A stretch of DNA of 12,701 nt from JACIYW01 sp014359745 (GTDB taxonomy: Bacteria; Pseudomonadota; Alphaproteobacteria; Rhodobacterales; Rhodobacteraceae), in NCBI GenBank assembly GCA_050433985.1, contig JBNPWE010000043.1:1-12701 (forward strand). Direction: 5' to 3'. Within the stretch, counting starts at the first letter, position 1. Each line of letters starts with the position of its first letter. Positions 1 through 8,186 of the stretch are shown one piece after another. A model generated the notes under the pieces. The model had not been told where the DNA came from and made no database searches. It was given only the letters and a program-made list of their open reading frames with translations. The position numbers and the translations under genes were made by a program.

Positions 1-111
1 CAGCGTCGCCTCGGAAATCCCTTCCTCCTGCGACAGCTGCCGAATGGCCATGGTGTTCGGCGGCAGCATCCGCTTCAGCACAGCCGCCTTGCGTTTCGGT
101 GAATATCCCAC
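1..111 (-). CDS. Transposase, N-terminal fragment (HTH domain, IS3 orfA-like)
   Basis: Only the first 37 codons are present, running off the left edge. The start is a GTG at 111-109. It is preceded by an in-frame TAG at 123-121 and by AGGA as a ribosome-binding site, and an ATG five bases upstream is in another frame. The peptide begins VGYSPKRKAAVLKRMLPP and contains IRQLSQEEGISEATL, the helix-turn-helix typical of the small N-terminal transposase protein (Transposase_8/HTH_Tnp_1 type) that binds IS ends. It would act with a DDE catalytic protein encoded further left, not visible here. The family assignment beyond HTH transposase is by resemblance only. Confidence 0.75.
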   Translation of the reverse strand, partial: MGYSPKRKAAVLKRMLPPNTMAIRQLSQEEGISEATL

Positions 112-181
112 GTCATCGTCCTATCCCGCCCACCTGTGAAATAGAGGAAAAGTAGAGTAGCGGACAACTTCCTTGACACAG
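1..181 (-). mobile_element. End of an insertion sequence (partial, IS3-like)
   Basis: The hsdR reading frame stops resembling HsdR at about position 181. From there leftward (minus strand) the DNA reads TGTGTCAAGGAAGTTGTCC, followed by a short leader and the start of a transposase gene. An IS terminus beginning with TG and a transposase start about 70 bases inside it fit the IS3-type layout. The exact junction could lie a few bases either way (about 176-186). The other end and any target duplication are outside the window. Confidence 0.7.
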
Positions 182-463
182 GGGGTCGACCATGGCGCGG
201 TGCAGGCGGCGGTTCTCCTCGATCAGCGAGGGGCGGTCAGACGCCATCACCCGCCGCAACGCATCCTCGCGCGCATCCTCGGGGATCTGCGGGTTCAGGC
301 GGGCAATGGCCGCGCGCAGGCGGCGGGGCAGGAAGGTGTCGGAATAGGCGTCACGCTCTGGCGCACTGCCATCGGGGCCGGAAACCGCGTCATTCAGGCA
401 GGCATAGCCCAGCGCGGAAAGCTGATCGAGCAGGACAGCTTCGACTTCGGCTTCGGTCAGCAT
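113..463 (-). pseudogene. hsdR: Type I restriction endonuclease subunit HsdR, truncated by IS insertion
   Basis: This is the start of an HsdR restriction/translocase subunit. The ATG at 463-461 follows GAAGGA, and the protein opens LTEAEVEAVLLDQLSALGY. It continues with an APERDAYSDTFLPRRLRAAI segment and NPQIPEDAREDALR, the N-terminal region typical of HsdR, which precedes the PD-(D/E)XK nuclease. After about 94 codons, at HRAMVDPL, the frame passes into the IS and ends at a TGA at 115-113, giving a 116-residue product. Nuclease and helicase domains are missing, since full HsdR proteins have about 1000 residues. The remainder may lie beyond the IS, outside the window. It is the last gene of the hsdM-hsdS-fic-hsdR series, 106 bases behind fic, with its own leader. 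Confidence 0.85.
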
Positions 464-477
464 CCGGTGTCCTTCGG

Positions 478-521
478 TTTGTCGCTCACTTGTTCCACAC
501 AACACATTTTGTCGTTCACTT
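478..521. repeat. Pair of 14-bp direct repeats upstream of hsdR
   Basis: TTTGTCGCTCACTT at 478-491 and TTTGTCGTTCACTT at 508-521 differ at one base and are spaced exactly 30 bp, about three helical turns. They lie between the end of fic and the start of hsdR, 15 and 45 bases upstream of the hsdR ATG. The position suits an operator for separate control of the restriction subunit. This is inference; no regulator is assigned. Confidence 0.4.
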
Positions 522-569
522 TGGCCGCGAATATGACGCACAAAACGGTTTGATGTGAATAAGTGATCC

Positions 570-1685
570 TCAAAACGCGTCCCGCCCTTCGCAGATGTTC
601 AACAACTCCGGGAACGCCAGCACGGCGGGCCTCCTGCCGCTGGACGGCCTGATCTCGCGCAGTAACCCGTTGTCGCGCACCAGCCGCAGGATGCGCTTGG
701 CGGTCGGCTCGGGAATGTCGGCCTGCGCCACGAAATCCGACGCCACAAAGATCGGGCGGCTGAAGAACCAGTCCAGCGCGCGCACCCCGTATTGCGACCG
801 GGTGGCCTCGACCATCCAGTCCTTGCGCGCATTGTAAAGCGCGTGGATCGCCTGCGCCTTGGCCTGATTGGTGCCCGCCTGTTCGATGATCGCCCGCAGG
901 AAAAACCCGCACCAGCCGGTCCAGTCGCCATCCCGCGACACGGCCAACAGGCGGTCGTAATATTCGTCGCGGTGGCTTTCCAGATATTCCGACAGATAGA
1001 AATTCGGCGCCGACAACAGGCCCTTGGATTTCAGGAACAGCGGGATGATTAACCGCCCCAGCCGCCCATTGCCGTCCAGAAACGGGTGGATCGCCTCGAA
1101 TTCCGCATGCAGCACGGCAAGCTGGATCAGCGCGTCGGGCGCGGGGGCGTGGATGTAATCCTCCCACGCGCTCATCGCATCGGGCAGCGCCTCGGCGGAA
1201 CAGGGGATGAAGCGCGCCTGTTCGATGGTGCAGCCCTCGGGGCCGATCCAGTTGGGGATGCGGCGATAGTCGCCCGGTGCCTTGCCCTGGCCGCGCACGC
1301 CCTGCATCAGGCGCGCGTGGGTCAGCCGGATCAGGCGTTGCGACAGGGGCAATTCCTCCAGCAGGCGCGCGGCCTCGGCCAATGCGGCGCGATAGTTCAG
1401 CACCTCGTGGATATCGGCCTTTTTGGGCGTGCTCTCATCCCCCGGTTCGCCCTCGGCCTCGAATTCCAGCACCTCGCCGATGGTGGCCTGCGTGCCCTCG
1501 ATCCGGCTGGACAGCACGGCCTCTTGCGTGGTCAGGGGCGAGAGCAGGACGTTGGGGTTGGGGATGCCGTGCAGCACGCCCTCATAGCGCGCGACGGCGG
1601 CATTGGCCGGGCCGATCAGTGGCAAAAGCTGTGGCCAGTCGAGCGTATCGGGCGGAAAGCGGCCCTGATGATAGGCAACGGCCAT
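570..1685 (-). CDS. Fic-family protein (probable AMP transferase), in hsd operon
   Basis: This 371-residue Fic protein would transfer a nucleotide moiety, usually AMP, to a hydroxyl side chain of a target protein. The catalytic signature HPFLDGNGRLGR is at residues 200-211, with H200 the expected base. An inhibitory-helix motif of the (S/T)xxxE(G/N) type, SSRIEG at 59-64 with E63, precedes it, as in self-inhibited class II Fic proteins. The C-terminal part (about 300-371) reads like a winged helix (DFVAQADIPEPTAKRILRLV). The ATG at 1685 overlaps the hsdS stop as TGATG; an in-frame GTG at 1688 is the alternative start. Fic genes between hsdS and hsdR are a known arrangement, but the target protein is unknown. 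All catalytic residues visible to me are intact. Confidence 0.9.
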   Translation of the reverse strand: MAVAYHQGRFPPDTLDWPQLLPLIGPANAAVARYEGVLHGIPNPNVLLSPLTTQEAVLSSRIEGTQATIGEVLEFEAEGEPGDESTPKKADIHEVLNYRAALAEAARLLEELPLSQRLIRLTHARLMQGVRGQGKAPGDYRRIPNWIGPEGCTIEQARFIPCSAEALPDAMSAWEDYIHAPAPDALIQLAVLHAEFEAIHPFLDGNGRLGRLIIPLFLKSKGLLSAPNFYLSEYLESHRDEYYDRLLAVSRDGDWTGWCGFFLRAIIEQAGTNQAKAQAIHALYNARKDWMVEATRSQYGVRALDWFFSRPIFVASDFVAQADIPEPTAKRILRLVRDNGLLREIRPSSGRRPAVLAFPELLNICEGRDAF

Positions 1686-3018
1686 CACGCCACCTCGCTT
1701 GCGAGGCGTTCCGCCTCCGCCACCCGCAATTCCCCCGACATCAGGCGCGGCAAGAGGAGGTCGCGGGTCTGGGAGAGGAATTGACTTTCTTTAGACTGCA
1801 TCTTTTCCATGATTGGCATGCAGAAATCCGAGAATGCCTTCAGAACTGCCATTGATGGAACAACGACTCTCTCCGCCTCCAAGAAGTGAGAAGTCTGAAA
1901 GTTAGCGATCCCAGTGCTTTGGTTTTGGTATTCCCAAGTCCCGCCCTCTGCGTAAAGATTTTGAAGATGTTGGGTCAAGATTAGACCCAAATCGATGGAC
2001 TTCGGCCTAAAGCGTTTGCAAAAGCTTGTGGGCAAAAGAGGAACGCTGAAGCGGTCCAGCATTGCTTGTGTGAAGTAGAGAGAACGCCCGGTGGGCTGAG
2101 TTGGGCTGCCGCCAGAAACTTCAATTACGATGTCACCCGGTTCCAGTTTCCGTTTTTCAAGTTTCTTTGCTTCGACAAATCTCCGTGGAACGCGGTTGGA
2201 GCCACCAATCAAAAGATCAGGAATGTCCGTGCCTCGAACAATGGCGACCGCCACCGTATGCTTGGCGTCCGCTTCGCCCTTGCCCCAGTCCCCGCCGATT
2301 GTTGAATCAAGGAGACTGCCAAAAGAAACCACCTCCCACCCCTCCGGCTTGCCCTCGTCGTCCAGCCGGTCGGGGAAGAGGGACCAGAGGTCGGGGGAGA
2401 GGTAGGGGGCGCGGCCTTCCATCTTGGCGCGGGTGGGGCCGAAATCCACGAACCAGTCGCGGAACAGCGCCCGCGCCATGGCCTCCAGCGTGGCGTTCAT
2501 CTTGCGGTTCAACTCGATCTTGTCATCCAGCGCCCCGAGCGTGGCGGCTATCGCGCGTTGTTCTGGGAGGGGAGGAAGGCAGATCGGTATCTTTGACAGG
2601 TCTCTTACAGTCAGAAATGGCAGCGCACTGCCTGACGAAATTTCATTGAAATCAAGGGTAGTTAGAAGCGAGTAGAACCATCGCGGGTCGATGTCTTTCG
2701 TGCATGTTGCAGACATCATGTTGTTGTCGATCACCGTTGGCCGAACCAGTATCCTGCGACGGTTAGTGGTGAGCGCTATTCCGATTTTTGCGAAAACGAC
2801 AGCGCCCGGCTGGTGCAACTTGAAAGCTTGGTCAACCGCTTTCTTGGACAGCCAATTGTTGGCATTGATGATGAAAAGTTCATTCCCCGCGAGGTTCATG
2901 TCACTAACTTTGGCAACGGGGTATTCTCCGTCGATGTCACCTTGCAGATCCTTGGGAAATCCGTTCCCAGCTTGGAACTTGCAGATGGTGCCGAGTGTCG
3001 TGGCTTTCCAAGTGGGCG

Positions 3019-3022
<4 letters not shown>
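1685..3022 (-). CDS. hsdS: Type I restriction-modification specificity subunit HsdS
   Basis: HsdS recognises the bipartite DNA target of the HsdM2-HsdS methyltransferase and the HsdR2-HsdM2-HsdS nuclease. The 445-residue protein has the two-repeat plan. Target domain 1 (about 1-150) is followed by the conserved linker LPPLPEQRAIAATLGALDDK (149-168) and a coiled-coil stretch with ALFRDWFVDF (185-194). Target domain 2 (about 225-400) follows, then a second helical region ending RDLLLPRLMSGELRV (420-434). The start ATG at 3022 overlaps the hsdM stop as ATGA, so the genes are translationally coupled. The target-domain DNA is visibly poorer in G+C than hsdM, as is usual for exchanged specificity domains. 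The recognition sequence cannot be read from this. Confidence 0.95.
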
Positions 3023-4560
<1,538 letters not shown>

Positions 4561-4570
4561 AGGTAAATTC

Positions 4571-4618
4571 GCTCCCGGAACTGCTTTTCCGGAGCGTATT
4601 TCAGCCGGAAGCTGAAAT
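4571..4618 (-). promoter_or_regulatory. Two stem-loops in the hsdM leader
   Basis: Two inverted repeats sit back to back. In the first, ATTTCAGC (4598-4605) pairs with GCTGAAAT (4611-4618) around a 5-base loop. In the second, GCTCCCGGAA (4571-4580) pairs with TTCCGGAGC (4587-4595), with one bulged C. Neither is followed by a clear T-run in the minus direction, so they are weak candidates for terminators. The apparent hsdM Shine-Dalgarno sequence (GGGAGC on the minus strand) is in the 3' arm of the second stem, which could lower hsdM translation or be a site for a regulator. Confidence 0.45.
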
Positions 4619-4643
4619 CCAGCCATTAAGAGGACGTTGCGCC

Positions 4644-5303
4644 TCACCCAGACTGCCACGGCCGCAGCTTCGGCATCGCCGCCGTCACCTCGACCTCGCG
4701 CAGCATCAGCCCCGCGATCAGCACGTCCCGCACCCAATCCAGCGCCAGCCACCAATCCTCATAGCCGCGCCGGGCGGACGCGATCTGTTCCGGATGCGGT
4801 CGCCAGGTGACCGGGCATGCCAGCACCTCGACGCTGCGCCAGCGCCCGCGATGCAGCACGCGCTCCACACCAACAACCTCGGTCACCGCGCGCACGCCAT
4901 GCTGATTCTCTCGCGTGTCACGGGGCACGCAACGTGGGACGGCACCCGGCATCCAGTCAGGTGTCAGCCCGGCGCGCGCCAGTTCCGCCACACGGATCGC
5001 CATTCGAATGCCGCCGAGGCTGTCGGGCATTCCGGCCACAGTCGCGGCGATCACTTCGGCATCCGCATGGGTGTAGCTGCCGATCTTGTGCTGGCCGCCA
5101 TCCACCTTGCAGCCCAGTGCGGCCCGCAGCATGAGGACGTATTCGAGGCCAAAGCCAAAGCCTTCCTCGGTGGCGTCAGGGGGCGGCGGCAGTTCCAGCT
5201 GCGCTTTTTCCACGCGAAACGCCCATTCCAGCGCCGCCTGGACGCCCAGCGCGCGTTTCACCTTCGTGCCGCCCGTGCGTCCGATCCGTCCTTGCATGCT
5301 CAT
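4644..5303 (-). CDS. Unknown protein, last gene of the phage-like operon
   Basis: I do not recognise this 219-residue protein. It opens MSMQGRIGRTGGTKVKRALG, continues GVQAALEWAFRVEKAQLEL, and ends with a tryptophan-rich helical part (GYEDWWLALDWVRDVLIAGL). There is no signal peptide and no clear membrane segment. The ATG at 5303 overlaps a TGA at 5302-5300 as ATGA, the stop of the second reading frame of the methyltransferase region. This coupling makes 5303 the preferred start over an ATG two codons later. Its place at the end of an early phage operon, behind nuclease, replication and methyltransferase genes, is where late regulators or Holliday-junction resolvases often sit. That is only positional inference. 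It stops 83 bases before hsdM. Confidence 0.7.
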   Translation of the reverse strand: MSMQGRIGRTGGTKVKRALGVQAALEWAFRVEKAQLELPPPPDATEEGFGFGLEYVLMLRAALGCKVDGGQHKIGSYTHADAEVIAATVAGMPDSLGGIRMAIRVAELARAGLTPDWMPGAVPRCVPRDTRENQHGVRAVTEVVGVERVLHRGRWRSVEVLACPVTWRPHPEQIASARRGYEDWWLALDWVRDVLIAGLMLREVEVTAAMPKLRPWQSG

Positions 5304-6058
5304 GGCTGCAACCCTTCAAAGAAGTCCATCTGCGTCGGGCACTGGGCTGCGTCCGTCGACCGCCAGATCCACGGGCCCGAGGCCATGGGCAGCTGCGAGA
5401 GCGCGCCACGCATGCGCTGCCGCCAGTGGATGAACTCCATTGCCGAGCAGGCGCAGAGCGCGTGCCCGATGGGCCAGCCCATCAGCCATCCGACGAAGAG
5501 CGGGTTCAGCCGTCGACGCGCGCGGCCCTTCAGGATCCGGCGCGAGACGGCCCGCCCATGCGAGGCAATCATCGAAGCCCAGAGCGGGCGCGAGATCGGG
5601 GCGTGATGCGAGCACTGCCGTCCATGCCGCATGATCGCCGGGTCCGGGCGGGTGAAGCCCTGCTCCGCCCGGTAGTGCAGGATATCCATCCGGCTCTTGC
5701 CATCGGCGCGCATCACGCTGGCCGGGCTGCTGCCCTTCCAGTTCTGCGCCGCCGGGGTCGGCCACTGGAGCGCCTGCGCCGACAGTTTCGGCTCGCCCCG
5801 GCTGTTGATCTTGCCGCGGAGCCGATCCATCTGGTCGTCCGCCACCGGCGTCTGCCATTGCGCCGCCTGCGCGGGCAGGGGTGGCGTCCCGCCCGAGCCA
5901 TAGCTTTGGCCCGGCCCACCTTTCGCCCCATCCGTGGCTTTGGGCGTCGACCAGTTGGTGATGCCCAGCGCCAGCGCTTCCGCCTTGCGGGTGAAGTCGC
6001 TGTTCCCAGCCGGGTTGTAGCGATCGGTGCCGGGATGCAGGCTCATCGGCGTGGGCCA
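5300..6058 (-). other. Second, overlapping reading frame with methyltransferase C-terminal signature
   Basis: From about 6058 to the TGA at 5300 the overlapping frame reads WPTPMSLHPGTDRYNPAG and contains repeated W-x-TP units (NWSTPKATDG, QWQTPVADD, QWPTPAAQNW). It then reads LNPLFVGWLMGWPIG (5509-5465), a C-terminal signature I associate with many phage C5 methyltransferases. In a hand count of 20 codons from 5998, 18 end in G or C, against 11 in the overlapping frame. Its stop overlaps the next gene's ATG as ATGA. There is no convincing start of its own: the ATG at 6046 lacks a ribosome-binding site. It most likely represents the true C-terminal half, reached by skipping one base near 6058-6072, or the remains of it. 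Confidence 0.65.
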
Positions 6059-6557
6059 GGATGAAGATGCGCAGCCGTTGGTGCGGCGCGCCGACCTCTG
6101 CCGCCGAGAACAGACCCGCCGCAGGCGTGTAGCCCATGCCCCAAAGCTCTCGCAGGACGGATTCGAGGCCGAGGGTGACGTGACCGGGGACGTTTTCAAG
6201 GAACACCCATTCCGGGCGGCATTCGCAGATGACCCGGGCGACCTCGGGCCAGAGGTGGCGGGGATCGTTGGCCCCACCGCGCTTCCCCGCAGCGCTGAAG
6301 GGTTGGCAGGGATATCCGGCGAGGACGGCATCAAAGGCACCGCAGAAGGGTCGGGCATCGAATGTTCGGAGATCGTCCCAGATTGGCGCTGGGGCGAAGT
6401 ATCCTGCGCGCTGGGCGGCGATGAGGACCGCACGTGGCCAATCCTCCCATTCGACAAAGGCGCGCGTGTGATAGTCGGGCTCGGCGAGCATGAGGCCCAG
6501 ATCCAAGCCTCCGCCGCCTGCGCAGAGGGACAATCCGTGCCGGGGACGTGACACCAT
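5316..6557 (-). CDS. Phage-type DNA (cytosine-5) methyltransferase, first reading frame
   Basis: The enzyme would methylate C5 of cytosine in DNA, probably protecting the element. From the ATG at 6557 the protein carries motif I SLCAGGGGLDLGL (10-22), the catalytic motif IV GYPCQPFSAAGK (81-92, nucleophile C84), motif VI FLENV (119-123) and the motif VIII-like QRLRIFIL (160-167). The frame stays open to 413 residues, with a motif IX/X-like segment RLLGNGVHPLAAAHAW (370-385). After about residue 167, however, third-position G+C drops to near 55%, while the overlapping frame ending at 5300 shows the high values expected. The natural product may therefore be the N-terminal half of this frame joined to that other frame, implying a frameshift or a decayed gene. 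The start lies close behind the upstream gene, which stops at 6563. Confidence 0.75.
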   Translation of the reverse strand: MVSRPRHGLSLCAGGGGLDLGLMLAEPDYHTRAFVEWEDWPRAVLIAAQRAGYFAPAPIWDDLRTFDARPFCGAFDAVLAGYPCQPFSAAGKRGGANDPRHLWPEVARVICECRPEWVFLENVPGHVTLGLESVLRELWGMGYTPAAGLFSAAEVGAPHQRLRIFILAHADEPASRHRSLQPGWEQRLHPQGGSAGAGHHQLVDAQSHGWGERWAGPKLWLGRDATPARAGGAMADAGGGRPDGSAPRQDQQPGRAETVGAGAPVADPGGAELEGQQPGQRDARRWQEPDGYPALPGGAGLHPPGPGDHAAWTAVLASRPDLAPALGFDDCLAWAGRLAPDPEGPRASTAEPALRRMADGLAHRARALRLLGNGVHPLAAAHAWRALAAAHGLGPVDLAVDGRSPVPDADGLL

Positions 6558-6562
6558 GCCAT

Positions 6563-7528
6563 TCACAGCACCCCCCGCTGCCGAAGCCGCTCGGGCGTGA
6601 CCAAGCCGCGCGCCAGCATGGCTGCGCACATAGCGTTGCTGATCATGCTGGCGGGCAGGAAGCTGTCGGAGTTGACCCTGGCGGCATAGAACGCCGCCAG
6701 CTCATCCTCGCTGGGGGCTGGCTTGACGTGCGACTTCCTGCTGCGCTTGGCTTTCACGGAATTGGCGGCCGCCTGCGCATCGCGCCCTGCTGCCCGTTCC
6801 ATGAACCGGTCCAGCGCCTTTGGCCCATCCGGCGGATTGGGATGATCGCGCCGGGTCTCTCTGGCTACCTCGATGATCCGATCCTCGGTCAGTCCGAGGT
6901 CATCGATCCAGCGCCGGACATGCAACCGTGCTGGCCAGCCCTGCCACCAGGCGGGCAGGGCGGCATTTGCGGCAAAGCCCAGCGCAGCGAGCAGTTCTGC
7001 GAAGAACCGATCAAAATCGGCCTCGCGCGCAGCTGCGTCCTCCTCCTCCTCCTCCTTTACTGGTTCCCTTAAAGGTTCTCTTACAAGGTTAGTCTCCGGA
7101 TTCCGGAGATGGCTTTGGGCAAAATCCGGAGATGGCTTTGCCGGAAATCCGGAGATGGCTCCATCACCGGAATCCGGAGTTGGGTCATCCTCCCGTTCTT
7201 CCTCTGTTCCCGAAGTGCCATCTCCGACTTGCGGAGTTGGCTCTTGTGGAAAGCCATCTTCGAACCCCAGGATGTAGCGGGTCGCTTGCCGCTTGTGGGT
7301 GCGCGGATCATGGGTGCGGACCCGGTGGATCAGGCGCAATTCCTCGAGCCGGGCGAGGTGGTCATTCAGCGCCGAGATCGACATTTCCGCATCGTCGGCC
7401 AGCCGTGCCTGCGTCGGGAAACAGCCGAAATCAGGGTTGTGCCGGTCGCACAGGAACCAGAGCACGATCTTGGTGGCGGGTTTCAGCCCGCGTTGCTGGA
7501 TGGCCCAGACGGTCGCTTTGTGGCTCAT
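6563..7528 (-). CDS. Phage-type replication protein with N-terminal winged helix, carrying an internal origin
   Basis: This 321-residue protein is probably the replication initiator of the element. The N-terminus is a winged-helix/HTH region of the HTH_36 kind (SHKATVWAIQQRGLKPATK, 2-20; CFPTQARLADDAEMSISALN, 36-55), as in phage O-like and DnaT-like proteins. A linker of low complexity (about 95-170) contains a run of glutamates (159-163) and is encoded by DNA full of iterons. The C-terminal part contains WWQGWPARLHVRRWIDDLGL (194-213). It starts at ATG 7528 behind GGAGGG, overlapping the VRR-NUC stop as ATGA. The frame is open to 7642, but family-like sequence begins here. By analogy with lambda O it would bind its own coding sequence and recruit host helicase; the recruitment is inference. 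Confidence 0.75.
   Translation of the reverse strand: MSHKATVWAIQQRGLKPATKIVLWFLCDRHNPDFGCFPTQARLADDAEMSISALNDHLARLEELRLIHRVRTHDPRTHKRQATRYILGFEDGFPQEPTPQVGDGTSGTEEEREDDPTPDSGDGAISGFPAKPSPDFAQSHLRNPETNLVREPLREPVKEEEEEDAAAREADFDRFFAELLAALGFAANAALPAWWQGWPARLHVRRWIDDLGLTEDRIIEVARETRRDHPNPPDGPKALDRFMERAAGRDAQAAANSVKAKRSRKSHVKPAPSEDELAAFYAARVNSDSFLPASMISNAMCAAMLARGLVTPERLRQRGVL
7056..7261. repeat. Iteron array, putative replication origin inside the replication gene
   Basis: Four direct copies of an approximately 16-bp unit, consensus ATCCGGAGATGGCTTTG, start at 7101, 7124, 7147 and 7172, spaced 23, 23 and 25 bp. A fifth copy (TTGCGGAGTTGGCTC) starts at 7229. Reversed copies are at 7217-7226 (GCCATCTCCG), forming a stem with 7232-7241, and at 7251-7261. 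A perfect 8-bp inverted repeat, TCTCCGGA/TCCGGAGA (7093-7109), borders the array. Next to it, 7056-7092 has 23 A or T in 37 bases, unusual here. The repeats are read in three frames of the protein, so selection is on DNA, not on the peptide. The order (iterons, then an A+T-rich patch downstream in the gene) matches the lambda origin. Confidence 0.75.
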
Positions 7529-7920
7529 GGTGCCGCCCTCCGTGCCGAGAGCTGCGCGCGGCTGGTGAAGTCGTGGTCGGCCAGCGCGCCTAGCGCATCG
7601 TCGACCGACCGAACCAGCGCCCAGCCCAAACCCTGTGCGCAAACAGTGTCGCGGAAGACCTCCTGCGATTTGCGCAAGCGGCCGGTCTCGCTTTTGACCT
7701 CGAGGAACAGAACGCGGCCGCCGGAGATCACGATCAGATCGGCGAAGCCCGCATGGACGCCCATGCCGACCAGGATCGACTGGCGCCTGGCGCCGCGGGG
7801 CCCGGCCTCGGTCACCTCGTTGGCGCAGTGATGCACGATGGCATCGCGGGGCAGGGCAAAGCGCAGCGCCTGCACGATGGCACGCTGCACGTCAGCTTCG
7901 GGGGTGCCGCGCCGGGTCAT
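7525..7920 (-). CDS. VRR-NUC domain nuclease
   Basis: This small 131-residue protein of the PD-(D/E)XK superfamily, VRR-NUC type, occurs in many phage early operons. VRR-NUC domains cut branched or flap-like DNA; the eukaryotic member is FAN1. The active-site residues can be read: GFADLIV (58-64, D61) and FLEVKSETGRLRKSQ (72-86, E74 and K76, with Q86). The start at ATG 7920 overlaps the preceding gene as ATGA, and the stop overlaps the replication gene in the same way, so it is translated as part of one coupled unit. A role in replication or recombination of the element is inferred from its neighbours. The length is normal for a stand-alone domain. Confidence 0.9.
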   Translation of the reverse strand: MTRRGTPEADVQRAIVQALRFALPRDAIVHHCANEVTEAGPRGARRQSILVGMGVHAGFADLIVISGGRVLFLEVKSETGRLRKSQEVFRDTVCAQGLGWALVRSVDDALGALADHDFTSRAQLSARRAAP

Positions 7921-8186
7921 CGCGCCACCTCCGGATTTCGCTGCTCATCGCCGCCCCGCCCTGGGGTCTTGGCATCAAGCACGACCAGCAGGATGCGCGC
8001 GTCCTCGCACTCCTCCGGTGTTTCGCCATGCTGTACGAGTACGTTGCAGGCCAGTCGGATCAGATGGTCGGAATGATGCACCACATCGGCCACGACCAAC
8101 CGTGCCTCGCGCCGCCGCTCGTCGAGCCAGTCGGCGCGCGCTGCGTCCCGCGCTTGGCGCTTGCGCAAGGGAAAGGGCGCGTTCAT
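7917..8186 (-). CDS. Small unknown protein of the phage-like operon
   Basis: This 89-residue protein is not recognised. It begins MNAPFPLRKRQARDAARADW, highly charged and probably helical, and contains RRREARLVVADVVHHSDHLI and LLVVLDAKTPGR. No signal peptide or membrane segment is evident. Both ends overlap neighbours by four bases (ATGA at 8186-8183 and 7920-7917), which supports real translation despite the small size. It sits between the excisionase-like regulator and the VRR-NUC nuclease. A DNA-related role is likely from position only. Confidence 0.7.
   Translation of the reverse strand: MNAPFPLRKRQARDAARADWLDERRREARLVVADVVHHSDHLIRLACNVLVQHGETPEECEDARILLVVLDAKTPGRGGDEQRNPEVAR

Noticed and set aside
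4561..4755. N-terminal extension of hsdM
   Set aside because: The extra residues are low-complexity and overlap the end of the unknown 219-residue gene. HsdM similarity begins at ATG 4560.
7040..7057. TCC triplet run as a regulatory microsatellite
   Set aside because: It encodes the glutamate run of the replication protein in frame. A slippage switch is possible but nothing here supports it.
7056..7261. CRISPR array
   Set aside because: The repeats are about 16 bp with spacers of only 6-9 bp and lie inside a coding frame with no cas genes nearby. Iterons explain them better.
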